Positions 9,059 to 17,606 of a stretch of DNA of 64,000 nt are shown here, piece after piece. Position numbers and translations under genes: made by a program. The notes under the pieces were generated by a model. That model searched no databases and was not told where the DNA came from. It saw nothing but the letters and a program-made list of their open reading frames with translations. The stretch is from an uncultured bacterium (GTDB lineage Bacteria; Chloroflexota; Anaerolineae; J036; Brachytrichaceae), in NCBI GenBank assembly GCA_903921365.1, contig CAIXPS010000522.1:1-64000 (forward strand), in the 5' to 3' direction. The first letter of the stretch is position 1. Every line of letters starts with the position of its first letter.

Positions 9059-9086
9059 AACTCACCACCTGTATCCTTCGACCGGG

Positions 9087-10715
9087 TTATCGGCCGACGG
9101 TGAGCAAGGTCATTTCAACGTAGCGGTCTTCGGCCTGGAAGTTGACGTCTTCGGTCTCCCAGTGTTCCTGCGGCGGCAGGGTGGCCTCAACAATGAACCG
9201 GCTGCGATCCACGCCCTGCGACACCATGTAGTCGACGACCGACTGCGCGCGACCCTGCGCAAACTTCAGGATATCGTCCTGCTTGTATGTCCCTTTCGGG
9301 CCTGGCCAGGCGGCGGAACCCTTGACGCGCAGGAATAGTCCCACGCTTTGCTGCAATGTGGGCACGACGCAGTCGTCCAGAATGCGGCGCGACTCGATCG
9401 TCAATGCAGTCGATTCTGGCACGAACGTGAACCGGCGGCACGGCAACTCGGCCAGCGTGGCCGCGTCATTGGTGTTGACGCCGCTCAAGTCCAGCTTGGC
9501 CGATATTGAGAACGTATCGTTAATCGGCTTGGCGTTGGCTTGTAACACGGCCTGCGAAGCTGAGCGGCTGACGAAGCCGGGGTTCACCAGGTCGGTGACG
9601 TTGTCGTTTGGCACCGTCGCGCCCGAGGCCGCCCACACGCGCCGCGCGATATTCAGCCGGTTGATGATCGGCGTGGGGTCGCGCATGACGAAGGCGTTGG
9701 CGCCCAGGTCGGCCTGCGCCAGGCTCTTCAAGGCGCCCTTCAGATCCGCGCCGCCAGTGGCAGTCTGGATCGTCGTCCAGTCGTTATGCCCCCACTTGGC
9801 GACCTGCGCGCCGGCGGCGTCGTAGTTTTCAACCTGCGCCTTCAGCGTGTCGAACCAGGCGTCGTGGAACTTCTGAACGGCGTCGGCGCGCTTTGTGATC
9901 GACTGGCGCGAGGTGACGATCACGTCGATCACGATGCGCATCTGGCTGGAACTGAGCAGCGCCACGCCGCCGCTGGTCTTTGCCCCGTAGATGTCAGGCT
10001 CCCAGCCGGCCACGGCGTCGGCCTTGCCGTCGTTGAATGCCTTGACCGCAGCCTCAACGCTGTCCTGCGGGACCAGCGTGACATCGAAGCGCGGGTTCAG
10101 GCGCGCGATGCTGAGCGTGTAATACACGAAGTACTCGCCGACGCTGCCGCGCGAGAACGCGATGCGCTTGCCCTTGAGGTCGTTGACCGTCTTGATGTTG
10201 CGCACCCACAACTGGTCTGCGCCGGCGCTCTCGTCGATGATCGCGGTGATCGCCCCTGGGCTGGTCAGCGCCACCGAGTCGAGCGTTGTGAGCAGGCAGT
10301 CCCACTGTCCGGCGTTGAGGAGCGCTGTGCGCTGCTCCTCTGAGACGTCGTATTCAGGCTTGTTATCGAGCGAGAAGGGGACGATGCCGAGGTGGAACCC
10401 GTGCGCCACATCCTTGCCCGCCGTCTGCATCTGCTGCAGGACAAAGTAGCTGCCGAATGTGTCGGCGCCGCAGATGTAGTTTGGCAAGCCGTCCTTCGCG
10501 TCTATGCCGGCGGCAAACACTGGCGCCGGCGACTTCAGATCCACCTGTGGCGTGGTCGCTTGGTCGGGACTCGCCACGACGGGCGCGACTGTTGGCGCCG
10601 GTGTGGCCTGCAGCGGCTTGACGACAAAGTTAGCCGCCAACGCGCCGCACACGATCACCAGCGCGACGCCGATAATGAGAAAGAACACGATCCGGGTTGA
10701 ACTGAGCTTTTGCAT
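9087..10715 (-). CDS. Solute-binding (NMT1/SsuA-like) protein fused to an OmpA-like domain
   Basis: A 542-residue protein with one N-terminal membrane helix (about residues 9-29), a Pro/Thr/Val-rich spacer, a substrate-binding domain of the NMT1/SsuA type (about 65-345), and an OmpA-like C-terminal domain (about 425-540). The C-terminal domain shows ESRRILDD, the helix FAQGRAQSVVDYMVSQGVD and the final strand RYVEMTLL. OmpA-like domains usually hold peptidoglycan, so the binding domain may be tethered to the wall. It sits between the membrane coiled-coil gene and the VWA gene, with only short gaps. No permease or ATPase gene is nearby, so transport is unlikely and a sensory or structural role is more plausible. 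Confidence 0.82.
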   Translation of the reverse strand: MQKLSSTRIVFFLIIGVALVIVCGALAANFVVKPLQATPAPTVAPVVASPDQATTPQVDLKSPAPVFAAGIDAKDGLPNYICGADTFGSYFVLQQMQTAGKDVAHGFHLGIVPFSLDNKPEYDVSEEQRTALLNAGQWDCLLTTLDSVALTSPGAITAIIDESAGADQLWVRNIKTVNDLKGKRIAFSRGSVGEYFVYYTLSIARLNPRFDVTLVPQDSVEAAVKAFNDGKADAVAGWEPDIYGAKTSGGVALLSSSQMRIVIDVIVTSRQSITKRADAVQKFHDAWFDTLKAQVENYDAAGAQVAKWGHNDWTTIQTATGGADLKGALKSLAQADLGANAFVMRDPTPIINRLNIARRVWAASGATVPNDNVTDLVNPGFVSRSASQAVLQANAKPINDTFSISAKLDLSGVNTNDAATLAELPCRRFTFVPESTALTIESRRILDDCVVPTLQQSVGLFLRVKGSAAWPGPKGTYKQDDILKFAQGRAQSVVDYMVSQGVDRSRFIVEATLPPQEHWETEDVNFQAEDRYVEMTLLTVGR

Positions 10716-10772
10716 GATAGATCCCCTGTTCCTGTTAGAAAGTTGACGCGTTGTGCGCCCGTGGGACTGATA

Positions 10773-11630
10773 TTAACGTGCTGATGCGGTCGCCTTGACC
10801 GCCGAAAGTGACGAGTTCTGATAGACCTCGTCCATGGCAGAGCCGGTGTCTTGCAGGGCGCGCACCTGCTCCGTCATATCCTGTTGCAGTCGCTGCGCGC
10901 GGCTGCTGCTGACATCCTTTGAACCGATTAACACGATTTGCATATAGACCGTCCCGATGGCTGAGAGCGTATCCTCCAGTTGCAGTTGGGCCCTGGCCAT
11001 CGTATCGCGCAGGTTGCGCAACGCGTCCCACTGCGATTGTTTGATGCTAATGGTCTTTTCCAGTTCTGCCTGAACGGGGCTGCCCTTTTCCCTGACAAGT
11101 TGCGCCTTGAACTTATCCAGTTCCTGCGGGACGGTGGCGGTGTCCCGCCCGATAATCGGGTCGCGCTGATAGGCGTCCAGCCCCTGCGCCAGCCTGTAGA
11201 TCTGCGCAATCCAGTCTTCCATCCCACGCGCGGCGTCGCGCAGATACTCATCCAGAACCGCATCCTGCTTTCTGTCGATTTCCTTTGCGATCAGTTCGCG
11301 GTACTCCAGCGCCTTGGCCACCTTCTGGCGCAGTTCAGGGCTGCGCAGCCGGTTGATGTCGAACTTCTCGTGGAACATTTCGTTGAGCACCTGATTATAG
11401 AAGTGCGGGTCGCGCAACGTGCTCAGCAGGATCAACCCCTCGCCCAGAAGCCCGCCGAGCAGCCACATCCACCACAGGCCGGGGAACCAGGGCAACCCCA
11501 GCAGCGACAACGTCATCAGCACCAGCGTCAGCGCGATGATGATGGCGCTCTCTGGTCTGAATATCGAATAGGACAGGACAGACTTGCGAATCTGCTCCTG
11601 CATTTCCTTGCTGAGTTGGTTGCGGTTCAT
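10773..11630 (-). CDS. Membrane protein with long coiled coil, function unknown
   Basis: A 285-residue protein. Two close hydrophobic segments at about residues 29-50 and 52-70 form a hairpin, followed by a charged, Gln/Glu/Arg-rich helical region to the C-terminus that should form coiled coil (for instance SRAQRLQQDMTEQVRALQ). Its start overlaps the stop of the PLP decarboxylase by four bases (ATGA), so it is translationally coupled. The helical tail most likely lies in the cytoplasm. No named family is recognised with certainty. The position between a decarboxylase and two exported binding proteins suggests one membrane complex. Confidence 0.75.
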   Translation of the reverse strand: MNRNQLSKEMQEQIRKSVLSYSIFRPESAIIIALTLVLMTLSLLGLPWFPGLWWMWLLGGLLGEGLILLSTLRDPHFYNQVLNEMFHEKFDINRLRSPELRQKVAKALEYRELIAKEIDRKQDAVLDEYLRDAARGMEDWIAQIYRLAQGLDAYQRDPIIGRDTATVPQELDKFKAQLVREKGSPVQAELEKTISIKQSQWDALRNLRDTMARAQLQLEDTLSAIGTVYMQIVLIGSKDVSSSRAQRLQQDMTEQVRALQDTGSAMDEVYQNSSLSAVKATASAR

Positions 11631-13102
11631 GATTCGTCCACCGGGTAGCCCAGAATGCGCAACACATCGTTGCTCGTCTGGCCGGGCAACAGCCGAAACT
11701 GGTATGGTTCTTTGTCATCGGCGCGGTCAATGATCAGTTCAAACGCTTCGGGCAGCATGCAGTGTTTTGCCCCTTTCACGCCGCCGAGCATCTCCTGATA
11801 CGCGCCCACGCTGAAGAAACCGATGTACAGGTCTTTCGTCTCCACAGGCAGATACAGCGGCGAGACGCTCGTCTTGGGCGGGTAGACATCGTCGCTGTCG
11901 CACGTCAGCCCGCCGAGTTGCACGCGCTGGAAGGGCTTGTCCAGGTGGTTCAACGGCAGGACGATGAAGTGCTCGCCGAGCGCCCAGGTGTCGGGAAACG
12001 AGGTCATGATTGAGCCGTTGAGGATGTACCAGGGCAACTCTGAACCGTTGTTCTTCACCGTCAGCACCCTAAAGAAATGCGCGCCATGCTCTGTCGCGGT
12101 GTAGCGCCCCATCTCGCCCATAATGTCGGGCACGGGCACACCGTAACGCGCGCAGGCCTCGCTCAGCGCGGTCATCAGCAGCCGCGCGAACAGCCGGTAG
12201 TCAAAGTGGAAGTTGAGCGTCATCGGGGCGGGCACGCCGCCGCCAAAATCGAAGATGCTCATCTCTGAGTGGCGTTGGCGCATCCGCCCGTATAGGTCGA
12301 TGGCGGGTTTTAGCGCGCTGACGAATTCGTGTTCACTGGTGATCTGGCTGCCGATCATCGCGTGCAATAGTTTGAGATTCAAGCTCGGCGCAGCGGCGAT
12401 GATGTCAGCCGCTTTCCACAGGTCTGCAATTTGCAGCCCGAAGCGCGAGTTGCCGGCATCCACCGGCGTTTTAGTCCCATGATTGCCGCTGACGCCTGAG
12501 GTCAGCCGGTGTCCGTAGCACTTCAGGCGCAAACCGACGTCGAAGGCCAACCCGCTCTCGATGAAGGGGGCGAGTTCGATGAGGTCTTCGAGCACCGGGA
12601 TCAGGTTGTCGTGCACACGTTTCAACTGAACCAGGCTATGCGCATAGCCGCTGCCCGCGGGTTTGAACCCATTGGCGATGACCATGCGTTCGGGCGACAG
12701 TACCCCGGATGTCTGCATCGTCTGCACGATCACTGTGTCGAACTGCGACGACATCTCATAGTTCGCGCCGGCGTCCAGCACCGCATGAACCACTTCTTCC
12801 GCGGTGTTCGCTTTCGAGGCGTAGGTATAGTGAAATCGCCCGGCGTATCCGATCTCGGCTGCTACCTCGGCAAATACGGAGTTGAGTTCCGCAACTTTCT
12901 GTCGCAGCATCGGCAGATAGATGATCTCCAGCGGCGACGGCAACGTCCTGCCCAACCCCTGATCCTGACCGCCGCCATGGACCAGTTGCGCAAGGTCGAG
13001 GTCCTCGTAGAACAACCTGCCATTCCGCGATGCCAGGAAGCTGTTGAACTCATGATTCGGGACGGGAGATTCATGCTCCCAGCCAATAATTGGATGTGTC
13101 AT
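11627..13102 (-). CDS. PLP-dependent decarboxylase, arginine/diaminopimelate decarboxylase type (fold III)
   Basis: A 491-residue protein with the alanine-racemase-like barrel of group IV decarboxylases. The PLP lysine is Lys97 in the YTYASKAN motif. Later comes the glycine-rich FDFGGGVPAP loop that holds the phosphate, then a C-terminal beta domain with CDSDD, the motif that usually includes the catalytic Cys and Asp. It resembles biosynthetic arginine decarboxylases but is shorter than SpeA (about 630-660). The start is placed at ATG 13102; a TTG 15 bases upstream is less likely. It heads the four-gene minus-strand unit. Its product might be a polyamine precursor, but it could be a divergent enzyme with another substrate. 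Confidence 0.8.
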   Translation of the reverse strand: MTHPIIGWEHESPVPNHEFNSFLASRNGRLFYEDLDLAQLVHGGGQDQGLGRTLPSPLEIIYLPMLRQKVAELNSVFAEVAAEIGYAGRFHYTYASKANTAEEVVHAVLDAGANYEMSSQFDTVIVQTMQTSGVLSPERMVIANGFKPAGSGYAHSLVQLKRVHDNLIPVLEDLIELAPFIESGLAFDVGLRLKCYGHRLTSGVSGNHGTKTPVDAGNSRFGLQIADLWKAADIIAAAPSLNLKLLHAMIGSQITSEHEFVSALKPAIDLYGRMRQRHSEMSIFDFGGGVPAPMTLNFHFDYRLFARLLMTALSEACARYGVPVPDIMGEMGRYTATEHGAHFFRVLTVKNNGSELPWYILNGSIMTSFPDTWALGEHFIVLPLNHLDKPFQRVQLGGLTCDSDDVYPPKTSVSPLYLPVETKDLYIGFFSVGAYQEMLGGVKGAKHCMLPEAFELIIDRADDKEPYQFRLLPGQTSNDVLRILGYPVDES

Positions 13103-13157
13103 TTGCTGCTTTCTCAACCCGCTGGTTATACTGTTTTATGCGCGGATCACATGACCG

Positions 13158-14675
13158 CTATCTGACAATTATCGTCCACAGCAACGCCAGAATGCCCACA
13201 CCCAGCCCGATCAACAGGCCATAAGGGAGCGTTAATCGCAATACGTCGCCGTCGCGCCCTTTCAACCCGACGGTGCTGCAACCGACAATGATCTTGGCGG
13301 GGGCAATCATGCTGCCCAGCGAGCCGCCGGCCGTCTGCGTTGCCACAAGCAGGCTCGGGGCGATTCCCAGCAATACCGCCGCGCTCTTTTGCAGCGATCC
13401 AAACAGCACATTCGAGTTATTGTTGCTGCCGGTGGCGAAGGCGCCCAGTATACCGACCAGCGGTGATACAACCGGGAAGGCGCCGCCCATCAAGGCGCTC
13501 AACCCCTGCGCCAGCAACAAGGTCATCCCGCAATGATCCATCAGGGCGGCTAGCCCGACCATCGCCAGAACCCCTGCGCTCGATGGCGCAGCGGATCGCC
13601 ATGTGGCGGTCAGCGCGGTGCGCCACGCGCCATCCGGCAGCAAACGCCGCCGCCGCTGCAAACCATAACTTGCGACAGCGACGAGCAGGATCGCTGTGCC
13701 TGGATGGATTAAGGGCCGGAAAATCTGGCCAGGGCCGGCTGGGGTGACAAATCCAGTCTGCGTGATCACCTGGGGAAAATCCAACTGCCATACTATCTGC
13801 ATGAGCACAGATCGCAATGGCTGAATGAGCGCGATCAAGCCCATGAGAATCGTCAAGCTCCCGTACGTCGCAAGCGCGCCGAGAAGCTCAGGTGACAACT
13901 TTGTTTTAACAGATGGGCTTTTAACGCGCGAGGTGTTGCCCAGCGCCATCCCACCGCCGACGCCGACGATTCCGGCGCCGAGAGCGCCGAGTGCGGTCAG
14001 CCCGGCCACCGCCAGAACGCCCTGCGTCACCGCCATGATAACGCCGAGGACGAGCACCACCAGCCAGCGGCGCCCCTGTTGCAGGATGCGCGCCGCCGCC
14101 AGGCCGCAGGCCACGCACGCGATTCCGAGGATAACGGCAGCCGTTGGCGCAAGCGTTGCGCCATCCATCTTGACGACCGAGATGAGCGTCTGGAAGATCA
14201 CGCCCATGTCGCCAAACGTGACCGACCACGAGTGACCGACGGCGACGGCGGCCACCGCAATCACTGGGGACACGCCCAGGCTGGTGAGCATTGGCGCAAC
14301 CACCGCGATCGGCAGACCGAAGCCGGCCAGCCCTTCGAGCAGGCCGCTGAACGCCCAGGCGAGCACGATCAACAGCACGCCGCGGTCGGCAATCGCGCGC
14401 TCCAGCCCCAGCGCAATCGCGCGAATGCCGCCTGCCTGGTTGACGACGTTATACAGCAGCAATGCCGGCCACAGGACGGCGAGCACGTAGAGCGAGAGCA
14501 ACAGCCCCTTCGCCTGGGATACCCACAAAATCTGTGGCGTCAGCCCGAACGCGACTGCCGCAATCGCAACGCCAGCCAGCAACCCGACCGGCCCGGCGCG
14601 CTGGCCGCCCCATCGCAATAAGATCATCAACGCGAGGACGAGCACGATCGGTAGAAGAGCAAGGAAATATTGCAC
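13158..14675 (-). CDS. L-lactate permease family transporter
   Basis: A 505-residue, very hydrophobic protein with about 12-14 membrane segments, matching the LctP/GlcA (lactate/glycolate permease) family. The family signature FSGLLEGLAGFGLPIAV is present near residues 109-125, with VAAVAVGHSWSVTFGDMG following. The C-terminus carries the AGGSLGSMIAPAKI motif typical of the family. It would bring lactate or glycolate in with protons. It starts divergently from the UroD-like gene and ends 55 bases before the decarboxylase unit in the same direction. Confidence 0.88.
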   Translation of the reverse strand: MQYFLALLPIVLVLALMILLRWGGQRAGPVGLLAGVAIAAVAFGLTPQILWVSQAKGLLLSLYVLAVLWPALLLYNVVNQAGGIRAIALGLERAIADRGVLLIVLAWAFSGLLEGLAGFGLPIAVVAPMLTSLGVSPVIAVAAVAVGHSWSVTFGDMGVIFQTLISVVKMDGATLAPTAAVILGIACVACGLAAARILQQGRRWLVVLVLGVIMAVTQGVLAVAGLTALGALGAGIVGVGGGMALGNTSRVKSPSVKTKLSPELLGALATYGSLTILMGLIALIQPLRSVLMQIVWQLDFPQVITQTGFVTPAGPGQIFRPLIHPGTAILLVAVASYGLQRRRRLLPDGAWRTALTATWRSAAPSSAGVLAMVGLAALMDHCGMTLLLAQGLSALMGGAFPVVSPLVGILGAFATGSNNNSNVLFGSLQKSAAVLLGIAPSLLVATQTAGGSLGSMIAPAKIIVGCSTVGLKGRDGDVLRLTLPYGLLIGLGVGILALLWTIIVR

Positions 14676-14752
14676 GGGTTGATTATCCCGCCAGTTGCGA
14701 AATCAGTCACGCTCGTGAAACGCCGTTTGCCCCAATCCGGCCTTGCGCGTAT

Positions 14753-14772
14753 GATCTCCTTGCGAGGAGATC
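14753..14772 (+). promoter_or_regulatory. Hairpin covering the Shine-Dalgarno of the UroD-like gene
   Basis: A perfect 8-base-pair inverted repeat (GATCTCCT, loop TGCG, AGGAGATC). The right arm is the only good ribosome binding site (AGGAGA) before the ATG at 14782, so folding of the mRNA would hide it. Confidence 0.5.
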
Positions 14773-14781
14773 GAAACAAAA

Positions 14782-15879
14782 ATGACGGAACTGACCTGTG
14801 GCGAGCGCGTGGTGCGCTGTTACGTCGGCGAGGACATCGATCGTGTGCCCTATGGCGTGGGTCTTGGCTGGGATCCATGGGGCGAGACGCTGGAGCATTT
14901 CCGCGCCCAGTCTGGCATCCCGGCGCTTGATCTGCGCGAACACTTCCATTTCGACAAGAGCTTCGCCCTGCCGGATGTGCACTATGGCATTTTCCCGGAA
15001 TACCCGCCGGTCATCCTGGAGGAGACGCCCGAGTTCGTCATCCATCGTGACGGACGCGGCATTACGATGCGCGACCGGCGCGACGGCGGCTCGATGCCCG
15101 AATGGCTGGATTACCCGGTGAAGACTGAGGACGACTGGGAGCGCCTGAAATCCGAACGGTTGCGCCCGGATGACCTCGGACGAACCGCGCTGGATTGGGA
15201 CGCCTTCCGCGCGCGATTGAAGGAGACCGGTGAAGCCGTGCAGGTGGGCGTGTTCCCCTGGGGCGTATTTGGCACCCCGCGCGACCTGCTGGGCGTGGAG
15301 AACCTGCTCATCAGCTTTTACGAGCGCCCCGAAATGATTAAAGACATGATGCAGCATCTGACCAGCGTGTGGCTGGCGGTCTGGGAGCGCGTGGCACTCG
15401 AAGCGCCCATCGATCACATCCACATCTGGGAGGACATGAGCGGCAAGGGAGGCTCGCTCATCTCGCCGAAGATGGTGCGCGAGTTCATGATGCCTTGTTA
15501 CGACCGCATCGCCGATTTCGCCCGCGCGCACGGCGTGCGCGTCGTTTCGGTGGACACCGACGGCGATTGCCGCCAGCTTATCCCCATCTTCGTGCAGCAC
15601 GGCGTCAACATGATGTTCCCCTTCGAAGTGCAGGCCGGCAACGACGTGCGCGACTTTCGCCGGCTGTACCCGACGCTGGGGATCATGGGCGGTCTTGATA
15701 AGCGCGCCCTGGCGGGAACCCGCGCTGATGTAGATCGCGAGGTGCAGAAGGCTGCCGAGATGGCGCGTCATGGGCGCTACGTGCCGGGCTTCGATCACCT
15801 CATCCCGCCCGACGCGACATGGGACAACTATCGCTACGCTGCCGAGCAGATGCGGCGCGTGTGTTTCGAGAAAAGCTAA
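14782..15879 (+). CDS. Uroporphyrinogen-decarboxylase-like protein (UroD/MtaA superfamily)
   Basis: A 365-residue TIM-barrel protein of the UROD/MtaA/CmuA superfamily, whose members are haem-pathway decarboxylases or corrinoid methyltransferases. The ending VPGFDHLIPPDATWDNYRYA and the segment HIHIWEDMSGKGGSLISPKMVREFMMPCY are typical of the non-haem branch. The RPG and GFRP motifs of true HemE at the N-terminus are not seen, so it is unlikely to be the haem enzyme. It starts divergently from the lactate permease. A related paralogue lies at 34287-35444. Confidence 0.8.
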   Translation: MTELTCGERVVRCYVGEDIDRVPYGVGLGWDPWGETLEHFRAQSGIPALDLREHFHFDKSFALPDVHYGIFPEYPPVILEETPEFVIHRDGRGITMRDRRDGGSMPEWLDYPVKTEDDWERLKSERLRPDDLGRTALDWDAFRARLKETGEAVQVGVFPWGVFGTPRDLLGVENLLISFYERPEMIKDMMQHLTSVWLAVWERVALEAPIDHIHIWEDMSGKGGSLISPKMVREFMMPCYDRIADFARAHGVRVVSVDTDGDCRQLIPIFVQHGVNMMFPFEVQAGNDVRDFRRLYPTLGIMGGLDKRALAGTRADVDREVQKAAEMARHGRYVPGFDHLIPPDATWDNYRYAAEQMRRVCFEKS

Positions 15880-15948
15880 ACCAGGGGGGTGGATAAGGTA
15901 AACTCCGATGCAACCAGACCAATCCAGTTTTAGAGCAAGGAGTGACCC

Positions 15949-16770
15949 ATGTCCACTGATCCGGGCATCTTTGAGGATGTCCCCATTTTCGCGATGCTCG
16001 ATGCCGATGAGCGCACCGTTCTCGCGCAACAGGTAGAGGTGCGCCGATTTAAGGCCAACACCATCGTGTTCCGCGCGGGTGAGCAGGGCGGGCGAGCCTA
16101 TGTGGTGCAAAGCGGCAAGGTGCGCATGTGCATGCGGGACGAGTCAGGAGAGGAGTTCGAATTGGAAGTTGCAACGAACGGCGACATTTTCGGGCTTTCC
16201 TCGATGCTCGCTGGCGCCGCCCACTTGACGACGGCGCTTGCGCTGGAAGACACGGTGGCGATTGAGGTGGATCGCAACGATATCGCGGTGTTGCTCCAGA
16301 AGAAGCCGCTGGCGGGGCTGGACATGCTGACGATGGTGGAAAAGCAGTTGCGCACATCGCATGAACTCCTGCGCGTGCGCGTCGCGCGCAACCCGAATAC
16401 CGAGATTGATGAGACAGAGACACTGGGCGAGCGCGTTGCCGATGAAGTGGCGAAGTTCGGCGGTTCGTGGAGATTCATCATCATTTTCGGGTCGATTCTC
16501 GCTGTCTACATTCTCATCAACTCATTCTTGCAGAAACCGTGGGACCCCTATCCGTTCATTCTCCTCAACCTGTTTCTGTCTACGCTGGCCGCCATACAGG
16601 CGCCCGTGATCATGATGAGTCAGAACCGCCAGGATACCAAGGATCGCATCCGTGGCGAATTGGATTACCGGGTGAATCTGAAAGCTGAGTTGGAGATTTC
16701 ACAGGTGTTGAGCAAGCTGAACGACATCCACGAACACCTGGAACAAGCGATTGAGGTCAAGAAGGACTGA
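15949..16770 (+). CDS. Cyclic-nucleotide-binding domain protein with DUF1003 membrane domain
   Basis: A 273-residue protein with two parts. Residues of about 10-125 form a cyclic-nucleotide-monophosphate-binding domain of the CRP type (FRAGEQGGRAYVVQSGKVRM, then NGDIFGLSSML). Residues of about 150-260 are a DUF1003 domain with two membrane helices: FIIIFGSILAVYILIN, the conserved PWDPYPFILLNLFLS, and QAPVIMMSQNRQ. No DNA-binding domain is present, so the nucleotide signal is passed to the membrane part. A good ribosome site (AAGGAG) precedes the ATG. This pairing is known in several bacterial groups; its function is not. Confidence 0.85.
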   Translation: MSTDPGIFEDVPIFAMLDADERTVLAQQVEVRRFKANTIVFRAGEQGGRAYVVQSGKVRMCMRDESGEEFELEVATNGDIFGLSSMLAGAAHLTTALALEDTVAIEVDRNDIAVLLQKKPLAGLDMLTMVEKQLRTSHELLRVRVARNPNTEIDETETLGERVADEVAKFGGSWRFIIIFGSILAVYILINSFLQKPWDPYPFILLNLFLSTLAAIQAPVIMMSQNRQDTKDRIRGELDYRVNLKAELEISQVLSKLNDIHEHLEQAIEVKKD

Positions 16771-16784
16771 CCTTTGGGGCGCCA

Positions 16785-17606
16785 ATGCCAACACAGATTA
16801 CCAGCACACAAAACCCGCGCGTTAAACATATCGTTGCGTTGCGCGACCGGCGCCAGCGCGAAACGGATGGCCTGATGGTCGTCGAAGGATTCGATGAACT
16901 TTCACTCGCGCTTGGCGTCGGTAAACCGGCGGCGCTCTATTACTGTCCTGCGATGGTGCGCCATTCATCACAGTTGGCTTTGCTTGACCTGGCGCAGCAG
17001 GCCGGCGCTGAAGTGTTCGATGTGAACGAGCGCGTATTCGAGAAGATGGCCTACCGCGATACCCCTGATGGCTGGCTGGCGGTCTTTCCATTGCGCCGGC
17101 ACAAGCTCGCCGACCTCGCGCCGACCGGCGTCCCATTGATCGTCGTTGCCGAGGCGATTGAGAAACCTGGCAACCTGGGCGCGATCCTGCGCACTGCGGA
17201 TGCCGCCGGTGTCACCGCGGTGATCGCGTGCGATTCGGTCACCGACCTCGGCAACCCGAATGTCGTTCGATCGAGCAAAGGGGCGGTGTTCTGTGTTCCA
17301 GTGGCTGAAGCGACGACTGCAGAAACGATCGCATGGTTGCGCGCGCACGGCATCAAGAGCATCGCCGCATCCCCGCAGGCGACGGTCAGCTACTCGGATG
17401 TGGACATGAGCGGGTCTGTGGCGATTGCCGTGGGCGCAGAGAAACCCGGTTTAAGCCAAACGTGGCTGGATCAGGCTGATATCACGGTGCAGATTCCGAT
17501 GGTGGGGCGGGTGAACTCGCTGAACGTTGCCACGTCAGCGGCGTTGCTGGTCTACGAAGCGGTCAACCAGCGGCGCCGAAAGGGGTTACAATCGCTTCGA
17601 ACATGA
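16785..17606 (+). CDS. TrmH/SpoU family RNA 2'-O-methyltransferase
   Basis: A 273-residue SPOUT methyltransferase acting on rRNA or tRNA ribose with S-adenosylmethionine. The N-terminal substrate-binding domain starts SxxNPRVKHIVALRDRRQR (residues 5-24). The C-terminal knotted domain shows motif 1 EKPGNLGAILRTADAAG (near 129-145), motif 2 IAVGAEKPGLS and motif 3 QIPMVGRVNSLNVATSAALLVYE. Length and domains are normal. It starts 14 bases after the DUF1003 gene and its end overlaps the S9 peptidase start by four bases (ATGA). Confidence 0.9.
   Translation: MPTQITSTQNPRVKHIVALRDRRQRETDGLMVVEGFDELSLALGVGKPAALYYCPAMVRHSSQLALLDLAQQAGAEVFDVNERVFEKMAYRDTPDGWLAVFPLRRHKLADLAPTGVPLIVVAEAIEKPGNLGAILRTADAAGVTAVIACDSVTDLGNPNVVRSSKGAVFCVPVAEATTAETIAWLRAHGIKSIAASPQATVSYSDVDMSGSVAIAVGAEKPGLSQTWLDQADITVQIPMVGRVNSLNVATSAALLVYEAVNQRRRKGLQSLRT

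Noticed and set aside
9087-10715. Calling this gene part of an ABC importer
   Set aside because: No permease or ATPase gene is near and the protein ends in an OmpA-like domain.
14707-16110. Long minus-strand open frame (467 codons) opposite the UroD-like gene
   Set aside because: Its translation is His/Ala/Arg-rich with no domain pattern. The plus-strand protein has clear family motifs, so this is a codon-bias shadow.
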